From: CAVQRB01 sp963715055
Lineage (GTDB): Bacteria; Pseudomonadota; Alphaproteobacteria; Rhodobacterales; Rhodobacteraceae
Direction of reading: 5' to 3'
NCBI GenBank assembly: GCA_963715055.1
Contig: CAVQRB010000018.1
Coordinates: forward strand, 434,001 to 498,000
DNA length: 64,000 nucleotides
Part shown: piece by piece, positions 46,224 to 55,299 of the stretch
Layout of the letters: every line of letters starts with the position of its first letter
Position numbering within the stretch: position 1 is the first letter of the stretch
Translations under genes and position numbers: made by a program
The notes under the pieces: generated by a model
What the model saw: only the letters and a program-made list of their open reading frames with translations
Told to the model about the DNA's origin: nothing
The model's database searches: none

Positions 46224-47030
46224 TCAGCTGTTGGCAGCTTTCGAAAGCACGTTTTCCCAGGCGTTCCCGTCAGTGTCGGTGGCTTTCACCGTCAGCGTGG
46301 TCGAGCCGTTATCGTTGTAGGAGAATCGGAACACCGGGTTCTCGGAGATGGAAATGCCGCCATCCATTGTGAAGAGAAGCTCATCGCCTTGCCAGACCTC
46401 GAGATGGTCGATGAAATGCGCGGGGATGAAGAGCTGCGTGATCTGGTCGCGCTGCAGCCCGGAATAGTTCGGATGCCGGACCATGATCTGCGCCTCGCGC
46501 CGCGGCGTTGACATCTCGGTACTGTCGCTGAAAGACCGCAGCTTCATCTGGCCGATGCCCGCAAGAGCTGCGGCCGGATCCTTGGTGGCCGGCGCCGAGC
46601 ACCCGCCCGAGGCCTTGACGAAGCGCCCGGTCATCCTTGGGCCATCCGGCGTTTCCGCAATGGCCCGAACATTGGAATACTGGTTCACCCGGACGCGCAA
46701 TTCGAAATCGAGCGCGCCCATGCCTTGACCGAAGGCAAATACGGCTGCGACCGGTGCCGGGTTTTCATCGATCACGACGGTCATGCCCGTTATCGGTGTG
46801 GACATGTCGGTCTGCGTGAGCACGACGGGCACTGTGGCCGCGTCATTCGCCCGATAAGGCGCATCGACGCTGAAAAGGTCGTCGCCGCTGGCAATCTCTA
46901 CATCGCCGATCACGTCGCCCTTGAGATCCTCCCAGGCGGCGCTCTCGGTGAGCGGATTCTCGATCGTGTTTCCCGCCAAGGCAGGCCCGGAGGCGAGAGC
47001 CGCTAGGGTCGCCATCAGGATCAGTTTCAT
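46224..47030 (-). CDS. quinoprotein dehydrogenase-associated SoxYZ-like carrier
   Basis: A 268-residue exported protein with signal peptide MKLILMATLAALASGPALA. An N-terminal SoxY-like domain ends in KASGGCSAPATKDP near residues 148-161, whose Cys corresponds to the swinging-arm Cys of SoxY; a C-terminal SoxZ-like domain follows (REAQIMVRHPNYSGL, FIPAHFIDHLEVW, NPVFRFSYNDNGS). The family (TIGR04557 type) occurs with PQQ dehydrogenases and is thought to relay electrons or carry a group; chemistry is not settled. A paralogue lies at 55300-56112. Confidence 0.88.
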   Translation of the reverse strand: MKLILMATLAALASGPALAGNTIENPLTESAAWEDLKGDVIGDVEIASGDDLFSVDAPYRANDAATVPVVLTQTDMSTPITGMTVVIDENPAPVAAVFAFGQGMGALDFELRVRVNQYSNVRAIAETPDGPRMTGRFVKASGGCSAPATKDPAAALAGIGQMKLRSFSDSTEMSTPRREAQIMVRHPNYSGLQRDQITQLFIPAHFIDHLEVWQGDELLFTMDGGISISENPVFRFSYNDNGSTTLTVKATDTDGNAWENVLSKAANS

Positions 47031-47168
47031 CGCCACGGTTATCCTCCCGCAATGCAAAGCTGGTATCTTGATAGCACGAAAAGCGGAGAAAAGACATACC
47101 GACCAATGGCGGATTGGGGCTGCGCCGGAAAAAGTGAATGATCAAGGACAGGGCATGGAGACCATCGC

Positions 47169-48212
47169 ATGTACGAAGCAGTCATCACCCTGTGTCTCAT
47201 GGCCACAGCGGGGCTTTGCCGAGACCAGCTCGTTCCCGGATACGAGGCGCGGACGCTTGAGGTTTGCGCCGCAGCCCTGATCGAGCGCCCCCCCGAGATC
47301 GACATCGGCCTTGGGCTGGAGGCGAAGGCCGCGCCCTTCTGCAAGGCGGCGGGCGAGGCTCTGGTCGTCACGGAAGTGGCACCCGGGGTCTTCGTCCACA
47401 TGGGCGATGTGGCCGAACCCGACATGCGCAACCGGGGCGACGCGACCAACCTCGGATTCGTCATGGGAGAAAGCAGCATCGCCGTGATCGACACCGGGAC
47501 GGCGCGCTGGATGGGAGAGGCGCTCTGGCGCGCGATCCGGGCCCGCAGCGATCTGCCGGTAAGCCATGTGGTGCTGACACATATGCACCCCGATCACGTG
47601 CTGGGAGCGGCGGCCTTTTCGGGCACCGGTGCCGAGGTGCTGGGCCACGCCGACTTGCCGAGAGCGCTGGCGGACCGTCAGGCCAATTACATCGAAAGCC
47701 TTGAACGGCTGATCGGGGCGGAGCATTTCATCGGCACCCGCGCAGTGCCCGTGGACGTGACCGTATCCGGGTCCACGACGATCGATCTTGGCAACCGCCT
47801 CCTGCATCTGCGGTCCTGGCCAATGGCCCATACGGGCACGGATGTCACCGTGCTTGATGAGCAGACGAACACGCTTTTCGCAGGCGATCTGGTCTTTCAT
47901 TTGCATACGCCCGCGCTCGACGGCTCATTGAGGGGCTGGCGCGCGGCGCTTGCGGATCTGGCGGCGCTCAAGGTGGAGCGCGTGATCCCCGGGCATGGTG
48001 GCCCGTCGCTCGATTGGCCCGCGGGGAGCGCGGACATTGCGCGCTACCTTCAGGTGCTGGAGCAAGACACCCGCGCCGCCCTGGACCGCGGCTTGCGACT
48101 TGGCGAGGCGGTGGAGGTCATCGCGCAAAGCGAAGCGCCCAACTGGCAGGTTTTCGACGCCTATAACGCGCGCAACGCGACAGTGGCCTTCACGGAGCTG
48201 GAGTGGGAGTAG
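47169..48212 (+). CDS. quinoprotein relay system zinc metallohydrolase
   Basis: A 347-residue metallo-beta-lactamase fold protein. The metal motif THMHPDHVLGAAAF is at about residues 137-150, with further ligands in PMAHTGTDVTVLD, LFAGDLVFHLHTPA and VIPGHGGPSLDWP. Relatives (SoxH-related, TIGR04559 type) are found beside SoxYZ-like carriers in PQQ-dehydrogenase loci. The N-terminal ~75 residues include several Cys and a signal-like helix (AVITLCLMATAGLC), so it is probably periplasmic. Divergent from the SoxYZ-like gene. Confidence 0.87.
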   Translation: MYEAVITLCLMATAGLCRDQLVPGYEARTLEVCAAALIERPPEIDIGLGLEAKAAPFCKAAGEALVVTEVAPGVFVHMGDVAEPDMRNRGDATNLGFVMGESSIAVIDTGTARWMGEALWRAIRARSDLPVSHVVLTHMHPDHVLGAAAFSGTGAEVLGHADLPRALADRQANYIESLERLIGAEHFIGTRAVPVDVTVSGSTTIDLGNRLLHLRSWPMAHTGTDVTVLDEQTNTLFAGDLVFHLHTPALDGSLRGWRAALADLAALKVERVIPGHGGPSLDWPAGSADIARYLQVLEQDTRAALDRGLRLGEAVEVIAQSEAPNWQVFDAYNARNATVAFTELEWE

Positions 48213-48221
48213 CGCCGCGCC

Positions 48222-48842
48222 TCAGGTCTTGGCAGCCTGCTGCAGCATCCGCGCGATTTCGAAGAGACGGCGCTCGATGATGACCGGGGTCTCGCAGAGG
48301 TATTCGATGGAGCGTTGCCGGTCCGAGAAGATCACCTGATCCCAGTCGAGTTGCTCTTCGAGCGCATCCACCTTGTCGAAGTCCGGTTCGGTCTTGGCCA
48401 TCTGAGCCGACATCTCGACCCGTGCCGCGTCGATCTTCTCCGAGAGCGCGATCTGACCGAGAGAAAAATCGCCGATGCCGTCGATGATTCGCCCGCGGCG
48501 CTTGTTCAACGGTTCGAAAACGGCCGTGAAAACCTGCCCCAGAAGCGCCGGGTCCCCGTCATGCCGCGCTGCGAACTCGTCGATCAGCGGTTGCAGTTCT
48601 TCGGCCGGGATCCGGCGCAGCGACAGCGTGTCTGCCAGTATGGCGATCTCAAGGCCCACCGCCGCATCAACTGGAAAAGGTACTTCTGGTTGCGGCAGAG
48701 ACCACATTAGTCCTGCCGAAAGGTTCTCTACTTTGCGTTGAATGCATGGCCATGTCGGATCGGCATAGTCAGCGGCCGCGACCGTGGTGGCCGAGCCCAA
48801 TAGCGCGAGTGTCAGACCCAGAAATCCCTGTTTCATTGGCAT
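48222..48842 (-). CDS. exported helical protein of unknown function
   Basis: A 206-residue protein with signal peptide (KQGFLGLTLALLGSATTVAA). The mature part begins with DYADPTWPCIQRKVENLSAG and is largely helical with many charged residues (DEFAARHDGDPALLG; DKVDALEEQLDWDQVIF), and a second Cys in EYLCETP. AAGGAG precedes the ATG pair at 48842/48836; I took the first. Unknown family. Divergent from the formaldehyde dehydrogenase gene, so both may share control. Confidence 0.72.
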   Translation of the reverse strand: MPMKQGFLGLTLALLGSATTVAAADYADPTWPCIQRKVENLSAGLMWSLPQPEVPFPVDAAVGLEIAILADTLSLRRIPAEELQPLIDEFAARHDGDPALLGQVFTAVFEPLNKRRGRIIDGIGDFSLGQIALSEKIDAARVEMSAQMAKTEPDFDKVDALEEQLDWDQVIFSDRQRSIEYLCETPVIIERRLFEIARMLQQAAKT

Positions 48843-48932
48843 GCTTCTCCTTTGCCCGCTACTATGTCGAAGCCTGCCTTTCCTGTCCATCGGACCCAAT
48901 ACCCACCATTGTCTTAGTTGTTTTGAGCGCCA

Positions 48933-48953
48933 GCCGACGCCCATACTGTCGGC
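48933..48953. promoter_or_regulatory. inverted repeat upstream of formaldehyde dehydrogenase gene, operator candidate
   Basis: GCCGAC (48933-48938), 9-base spacer, GTCGGC (48948-48953). The stretch CGCCCATACTGTCGGC shares 12 of 16 positions with CGCCGATACTGGCGAG upstream of the response regulator gene. Lies 66 bases before the dehydrogenase start and in the region shared with the divergent gene. Confidence 0.5.
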
Positions 48954-49018
48954 AGAAAAGTGATGTCGCAGATTTCGGACTTCAATCCGGAATACACGTG
49001 ACACGGGAGGAATACATC

Positions 49019-50131
<1,113 letters not shown>

Positions 50132-50132
<1 letters not shown>

Positions 50133-50962
50133 TGGTCGTGGAAACCATATCAGACAACCGCAGCTTCGGAGGCCGTCAGAAGGTGTTCCGGCACCCCTCG
50201 AATAGCTGCGGATGCGAGATGACCTTCGGTGTCTACTTGCCGCCGCAGGCCGAAGACGGGCCGGTTCCGGTGCTGTGGTATCTGTCGGGCCTGACCTGCA
50301 CCCATGAAAACGCCATGGTCAAGGGCGGGTTTCAGGAACATGCCGCTCGGCATGGTCTGGCATTGATCTTCCCGGACACCTCACCACGAGGCGAGGGCGT
50401 AAGCGATGACGATGCATACGACCTCGGGCAGGGCGCGGGCTTTTACGTGAACGCAACGCGCGACCCCTGGAAGCCGCATTTCCGGATGTACGACTATATC
50501 GTGAACGAACTGCGCGCATTGGTCATGGACAGCTTGCCGGTTCAGGACCGTCACGGCATCACCGGTCATTCCATGGGCGGCCATGGGGCGATCACCATCG
50601 CGGTACGCAATGCAGATCTCTTCCAGTCGCTCTCCGCCTTTGCACCGATCGCCCATCCGACACAGTCCGATTGGGGACGCAAGCAACTCAGCGCCTATCT
50701 GGGCGACGACGAGGCCGCCTGGGCCGAACATGATTCCACACTGTTGCTGGAGGAGCACGGCTGGAAAGGTGACATGCTGGTCGATCAGGGTGCCAGCGAT
50801 CAGTTTCTGGACCTTCTCAAGCCGGAAGCTTTGGCCGAAGTCATGGCGCGACGGCGCCAGCCCGGCCAGATCCGAATGCAGGAAGGGTACGACCACTCGT
50901 ATTTTTTCGTGAACAGTTTTGCACGTGACCACGTTGAGTGGCATGCTGAACGTCTCAACTGA
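50132..50962 (+). CDS. fghA: S-formylglutathione hydrolase
   Basis: A 276-residue alpha/beta hydrolase that splits S-formylglutathione into formate and glutathione, the step after the preceding dehydrogenase. Catalytic Ser147 is in GITGHSMGGHGAI; the acid and His lie in the C-terminal DQGASDQFLD and GYDHSYFFVNSF motifs. The LSGLTCTHENAMVKGG block is typical of the esterase D family. Start codon ATG overlaps the dehydrogenase stop (TGATG). Confidence 0.96.
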
Positions 50963-50984
50963 CGAAAAACAAGAAAGGTACGAC

Positions 50985-51374
50985 ATGTTGAAAAGGTTTC
51001 TGGTCACGGTCTGTTTGGTGGCGCTGCCGATGGCGGCAAGTGCTGAAGGCGATGCAGCGGAGGGCGAAAAGGTCTTCCGCAAGTGTCAGGCCTGCCACCA
51101 AGTGGGTCCTGACGCCGAAAACAAGGTGGGCCCGGTCCTGAATGGTATCGTGGGCCGTCAGATCGCTTCCGATGCGGACTTCAAATACTCCGATGTGCTG
51201 ATGGCGCTTGGCGCGGAAGGTAAGGTCTGGTCGTCCGAGGAGTTGGCGCTTTTTCTCGAAAAACCAAGGGAATACGCCAAGGGCACGAAAATGGCTTTCG
51301 CCGGACTTCGCAAGGAAGAGGAACGGCAAAACGTAATCGCTTATCTCGCGACATTCGCAGAAGGCGGTTCATAA
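50985..51374 (+). CDS. class I cytochrome c (c2/c550 type)
   Basis: A 129-residue exported cytochrome. Signal peptide MLKRFLVTVCLVALPMAASA, haem motif FRKCQACHQVGPDAENKVGP with CxxCH, and the distal methionine in YAKGTKMAFAGLR. ATG 50985 has AAGAAAGG upstream; the open frame reaches further but without signal sequence. It could carry electrons from XoxG or the dehydrogenase to the oxidase. Known relatives in Rhodobacter (isocytochrome c2, CycI) are also encoded beside adhI. A perfect hairpin follows. Confidence 0.92.
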   Translation: MLKRFLVTVCLVALPMAASAEGDAAEGEKVFRKCQACHQVGPDAENKVGPVLNGIVGRQIASDADFKYSDVLMALGAEGKVWSSEELALFLEKPREYAKGTKMAFAGLRKEEERQNVIAYLATFAEGGS

Positions 51375-51382
51375 CCGAAGTA

Positions 51383-51414
51383 CCGCGCGGGCCGGTTCAA
51401 GCCGGCCCGCGCGG
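51383..51414 (+). terminator. perfect hairpin between cytochrome c and xoxF genes
   Basis: CCGCGCGGGCCGG (51383-51395), loop TTCAAG, CCGGCCCGCGCGG (51402-51414) is a 13-bp perfect stem. No T-tract follows (ATCAAATCC), so it may act as a pause, attenuator, or stabiliser rather than a classical terminator. The 84 bases after it hold the xoxF leader. Confidence 0.7.
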
Positions 51415-51498
51415 ATCAAATCCGGCATCGGCACTGGAAAAATCCAGGTGGATGCCACAGTCGCGGCAATTCCGCCGCATGCTAGGGAGGCACTAACA

Positions 51499-53298
51499 AT
51501 GAAAAAGCTGACGCTTTTGACCTCCGGGATTGCACTTTGCGCCGGTATGGCCGTCGCAAACGACGATCTCGTGGCCCAGATGGGAGACGCCAAGCAATGG
51601 GCGATCCAGACGGGTGATTACAAGAACCAGCGGTATTCGGCCCTGGACCAGATCAATGCGGAGAACGTAGGTGATCTGCAGGTGGCGTGGACCTTCTCGA
51701 CCGGCGTTCTGCGCGGACACGAAGGCTCTCCGCTGGTGATCGGCGACGTGATGTATGTGCATACGCCGTTCCCGAACATCGTCTATGCCCTCGATCTCAA
51801 GAACGATGGCAAGATCATCTGGAAGTACGAGCCCAAGCAGGATCCGAACGTGATCCCGGTCATGTGCTGCGATACCGTGAACCGCGGTGTGGCCTATGCC
51901 GACGGCAAGATCTTCCTGCATCAGGCTGACACCAAGGTCGTCGCACTCGATGCCGCGAACGGCTCGGTGGTCTGGGAAGCCCAGAACGGCGATCCGTCGA
52001 TCGGCGAGACCAACACCGCGACCGTTCTGCCGGTCAAAGACAAGGTCATCGTGGGCATCTCTGGCGGCGAATTCGGTGTCCGCGGTCACACGACTGCCTA
52101 TGACATGAATACTGGTGAGCTCGTCTGGCGCGCCTATTCCATGGGTCCGGACAGCGACATCCTCGCCGATCCGGAAAAGACAACCCATCTGGGCAAGCCC
52201 GTTGGCGCGGATTCCGGTACCAACACATGGGAAGGCGACCAGTGGATGATCGGTGGCGGCACCACCTGGGGCTGGTTCTCTGCGGATCTGGACGAGAACC
52301 TGTTCTATTACGGCACAGGCAACCCGTCCACATGGAACCCGGCGCAGCGTCCTGGCGACAATCGTTGGTCCATGACACTCATGGCGCGTGACATCGATAC
52401 AGGTATGGCCAAGTGGTTCTACCAGATGACTCCGCATGACGAGTGGGATTATGACGGCATCAACGAGAATATCCTGACGGAGCAGACGATCGATGGGACT
52501 GAGCGCAAGCTGCTGACCCACTTCGATCGGAACGGTCTGGGCTATACCTTGGACCGCGTGACCGGTGAACTGCTCGTGGCGGAGAAATACGACCCGGTTG
52601 TCAACTGGACGACAGGCGTCGACATGGATCCGAACTCCGACACTTATGGCCGTCCGGCCGTGGTGGCGCAGTATTCCACCGCGCAGAACGGCGAAGACGT
52701 GAACACCACCGGCATTTGCCCGGCGGCCCTCGGCACGAAGGACCAGCAACCTGCTGCCTACAGCCCGAAGACCGAGATGTTCTACGTGCCCACCAACCAC
52801 GTCTGCATGGACTACGAGCCGTTCCGCGTTTCCTACACCGCAGGTCAGCCCTACGTCGGTGCGACACTGGCGATGTACCCCGCACCGGAAAGCCATGGCG
52901 GAATGGGTAACTTCATCGCCTGGGACAACGTCAACGGTGAAATCAAGTGGTCGATCCCCGAGAAATTCTCGGTCTGGTCGGGCGCTCTGGCAACTGCCGG
53001 TGACGTAGTCTTCTACGGCACGCTCGAAGGCCACCTGAAGGCCGTGAACGCCGAAACCGGTGAGGAGCTTTACCGCTTCAAGACACCGTCGGGCATCATC
53101 GGCAACGTGATGACCTACGAATCGGACGGTAAGCAGTATATCGGTATCCTCTCGGGTGTCGGTGGCTGGGCCGGTATCGGTCTTGCGGCTGGTCTGACCA
53201 ACCCCAATGACGGTCTTGGTGCCGTGGGCGGTTATGCGGCGCTGAGCGACTACACAGCCCTCGGCGGACAGCTGACTGTCTTCGCGCTGCCGAACTGA
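51499..53298 (+). CDS. xoxF: lanthanide-type PQQ methanol dehydrogenase XoxF
   Basis: A 599-residue periplasmic quinoprotein with eight-bladed propeller. Signal peptide MKKLTLLTSGIALCAGMAVA. Adjacent Cys123-Cys124 (VMCCDT) form the disulfide over PQQ. Metal ligands by comparison with XoxF structures are Glu191 (GGEFG), Asn275 (GTGNPSTW), Asp317 and the extra Asp319 in HDEWDYDGIN; the extra Asp distinguishes lanthanide enzymes from calcium-dependent MxaF, which has Ala there. Tryptophan-docking motifs such as GEIKWSIPEKF recur. It oxidises methanol (or other alcohols) and passes electrons to XoxG. AGGGAGG precedes ATG 51499. Strong hairpins lie on both sides. Confidence 0.96.
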   Translation: MKKLTLLTSGIALCAGMAVANDDLVAQMGDAKQWAIQTGDYKNQRYSALDQINAENVGDLQVAWTFSTGVLRGHEGSPLVIGDVMYVHTPFPNIVYALDLKNDGKIIWKYEPKQDPNVIPVMCCDTVNRGVAYADGKIFLHQADTKVVALDAANGSVVWEAQNGDPSIGETNTATVLPVKDKVIVGISGGEFGVRGHTTAYDMNTGELVWRAYSMGPDSDILADPEKTTHLGKPVGADSGTNTWEGDQWMIGGGTTWGWFSADLDENLFYYGTGNPSTWNPAQRPGDNRWSMTLMARDIDTGMAKWFYQMTPHDEWDYDGINENILTEQTIDGTERKLLTHFDRNGLGYTLDRVTGELLVAEKYDPVVNWTTGVDMDPNSDTYGRPAVVAQYSTAQNGEDVNTTGICPAALGTKDQQPAAYSPKTEMFYVPTNHVCMDYEPFRVSYTAGQPYVGATLAMYPAPESHGGMGNFIAWDNVNGEIKWSIPEKFSVWSGALATAGDVVFYGTLEGHLKAVNAETGEELYRFKTPSGIIGNVMTYESDGKQYIGILSGVGGWAGIGLAAGLTNPNDGLGAVGGYAALSDYTALGGQLTVFALPN

Positions 53299-53314
53299 GC
53301 GTGACCTGAAAACG

Positions 53315-53346
53315 GGATCCGCGCGCTGCAAAAGGCGCGCGGATCC
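53315..53346 (+). terminator. hairpin between xoxF and xoxG
   Basis: GGATCCGCGCGC (53315-53326), 8-base loop, GCGCGCGGATCC (53335-53346) is a perfect 12-bp stem, followed by TTCCTTG. It probably reduces transcription into xoxG and xoxJ, or stabilises xoxF mRNA, so that the dehydrogenase is made in excess. Confidence 0.75.
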
Positions 53347-53382
53347 TTCCTTGCCTGCCACCCCCTACAGAAAGGTTCGCGC

Positions 53383-53910
53383 ATGATGCGTCGTGCATTC
53401 ACCCTGATCGCAGCCCTGACATTGCCGACGATGGTTTTTGCCTGGAGCGATCAGCCCGTTGATCCGGCGAAACAGGCGGATAACCCCGAGATCGCCGTCG
53501 CCTATGAGGACGGCGGCAAGTACTTCACGGACGATGACATTCCGACCTACAACGTCGGCGAAGACGGCACGGTGGACTGGCTGACCTTTTCTGGTTTCCG
53601 CCGTTATCACGCCGAATGCCACGTCTGCCACGGACCCGACGGCGAAGGCTCGACCTATGCGCCCAAAATCAAGAATTCCGCCGTCAACATGGGCTATTAT
53701 GACTTCTACGATGTCGTCGTGAACGGGCGCACGGTCGGCAACTCGGTGATGCCGCACTTCGGCGACAACCCGAACGTCATGTGCTACCTCAATGACATCT
53801 ACGTGTATCTCAAGGCGCGCGGCATGGAAGCGGTTCCGAGAGGGCGCCCGGCCAAGAAAGAAGCCAAGAGCGACGTGATTGGCGAGGAAGAAAATGCCTG
53901 CATGGGCTGA
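53383..53910 (+). CDS. xoxG: XoxF-associated cytochrome c (XoxG)
   Basis: A 175-residue exported cytochrome c of the methanol-metabolism type. Signal peptide MMRRAFTLIAALTLPTMVFA. Haem motif AECHVCHGPDGEGSTYAP (Cys79-His-Val-Cys82-His83), extra Cys residues in VMCYLND and the C-terminus (ENACMG), and the acidic GGKYFTDDDIPTYNVGEDG stretch. It is the expected electron acceptor of XoxF. The last bases overlap the xoxJ start. Confidence 0.93.
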   Translation: MMRRAFTLIAALTLPTMVFAWSDQPVDPAKQADNPEIAVAYEDGGKYFTDDDIPTYNVGEDGTVDWLTFSGFRRYHAECHVCHGPDGEGSTYAPKIKNSAVNMGYYDFYDVVVNGRTVGNSVMPHFGDNPNVMCYLNDIYVYLKARGMEAVPRGRPAKKEAKSDVIGEEENACMG

Positions 53911-54739
53911 TGCAATGAAGCGCCAGGCGGCGCTTCTCTTTATCGGGTTCTCCCTGGCGGGATCCGCAGCGGCGCAGACATCCGACCTCGTATCGAAGTC
54001 TGCCTTGCGTGTGTGCGCGGATCCCGCAAATTTTCCGATGTCGACCAAGGAAGGGACCGGTTACGAGAACAGGATCGCCGAACTGGTCGCGGAAAAGCTG
54101 GAATTGCCGCTGGAATACAGCTGGTATCCGATGGCGACCGGATTTATCCGGAACACGCTTTTCGCCAAGACCTGCGATCTGGTCATCGCCTATGCGCAGG
54201 GCGAGGAACTGGTGCTGAACACCAATCACTACTTCTCGTCCGCCTATGTGCTGATCGTGCCAAAGAACAGCGATCTGTCTGATGTCACGACGCTCTCCGA
54301 TCCGCTCCTGAAGGACCGCCGGATCGGAATCATCGCAGGTACGCCACCCTCGGCGCATATGGCGCGCAACGGGCTGATGCCGAAGGCAAAGGCCTATAAC
54401 CTCGTGGTCGATCGCCGCTACGAAAGCCCCGCCGAGGACATGCTGAATGATCTTGCCGCGAGCGACACTGACGCCGCCATCCTGTGGGGCCCGATCGGGG
54501 GGCCGCTCGTGAAGTCCATGTATCCCGACATGGTGGTGATCCCTTTGATTGCTGAGCAATTGCCGCCGCGGCTATTCTTCCGCATCACAATGGGCGTGCG
54601 CCAGGGAGAGAAGGTCTGGCAGCGCGAACTCAATTCGCTGATCCGGCGCAATCAGGACGAGATCAACGCGATCCTGATCGACGCCGGCGTGCCTCTGGTG
54701 AATGATCTCGGCACCGAGGTGCTGGAGATCTCCAAGTGA
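53894..54739 (+). CDS. xoxJ: XoxF-associated periplasmic binding-like protein (XoxJ)
   Basis: A 281-residue solute-binding-fold protein (MxaJ/XoxJ family). Signal peptide with AALLFIGFSLAGSAAAQ; then KSALRVCADPANFPMSTKEG, ELPLEYSWYPMATGFIRNTL and DLVIAYAQGEELVLNTNHYF, all family-typical. XoxJ is thought to help activate or mature XoxF, without acting as a transporter. ATG 53894 is chosen for the GAGGAAG upstream; it overlaps xoxG by 17 bases. The stop overlaps the next start (ATGA-like GTGA). Confidence 0.93.
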   Translation: MPAWADAMKRQAALLFIGFSLAGSAAAQTSDLVSKSALRVCADPANFPMSTKEGTGYENRIAELVAEKLELPLEYSWYPMATGFIRNTLFAKTCDLVIAYAQGEELVLNTNHYFSSAYVLIVPKNSDLSDVTTLSDPLLKDRRIGIIAGTPPSAHMARNGLMPKAKAYNLVVDRRYESPAEDMLNDLAASDTDAAILWGPIGGPLVKSMYPDMVVIPLIAEQLPPRLFFRITMGVRQGEKVWQRELNSLIRRNQDEINAILIDAGVPLVNDLGTEVLEISK

Positions 54740-55287
54740 TCCGCGGGCTGGCATTGGCGCTTTTGTTGCCGATGACAGCCTTCGCCCAGACGGTGCCGGA
54801 ACCACGGGACTACCGGATGGACGACTATCGCGCTCCGGTGCCCGATGCGTTGACCGGGGGCACCGTGGTCGGACCGGAGGAGGCCCATGTGCTCTGGGCC
54901 GACGGCAGCGCCGGTTTCATCGACGTGCTCCCTCAACCTCCCAAACCTGCGAACCTGCCCAAAGGCACAATCTGGCGCGACAAGCCGCATGATACGATCC
55001 CGGGCGCGATCTGGTTGCCGAACGTGGGTTACGGTGCCATCGCCGATGTAACCGCCGACTACTTCCGCAAGGGTCTGGAAAAGGTGACCGGCGGCGATCC
55101 TGCCGCGCCGGTAGTGATCTTCTGTCTCGAAGATTGCTGGATGAGCTGGAATGCGGCGAAACGCGCCATCGAATGGGGGTATTCAGCGGTTTACTGGCTG
55201 CCCGAGGGCGTCGACGGCTGGATGCTCTGGGACTATCCGCTTGAGCGGGTCACGCCGGAAGAAGGCCAGCCGCAGACCGGCGGCTGA
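54736..55287 (+). CDS. PQQ-dependent catabolism-associated Cys-motif protein
   Basis: A 183-residue exported protein with signal peptide (IRGLALALLLPMTAFAQ). The main domain is rhodanese-like: TPGAIWLPNVGYGA-type sequence (DTIPGAIWLPNVGYG) and VVIFCLEDCWMSWNAAKRAI at about residues 128-147. The family is named for a CxxCW motif; as I read it here the Cys are separated by three residues (Cys-Leu-Glu-Asp-Cys-Trp). Role in quinoprotein systems is unknown. Follows xoxJ by overlap, so it is in the xoxGJ transcript. Confidence 0.87.
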   Translation: MIRGLALALLLPMTAFAQTVPEPRDYRMDDYRAPVPDALTGGTVVGPEEAHVLWADGSAGFIDVLPQPPKPANLPKGTIWRDKPHDTIPGAIWLPNVGYGAIADVTADYFRKGLEKVTGGDPAAPVVIFCLEDCWMSWNAAKRAIEWGYSAVYWLPEGVDGWMLWDYPLERVTPEEGQPQTGG

Positions 55288-55299
55288 CGTACGCGGGCC

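Noticed and set aside
51499..53298. Calcium-dependent MxaF as identity of the dehydrogenase
   Set aside because: The DYD motif, the absence of an MxaI small-subunit gene nearby, and xoxG/xoxJ neighbours favour XoxF.
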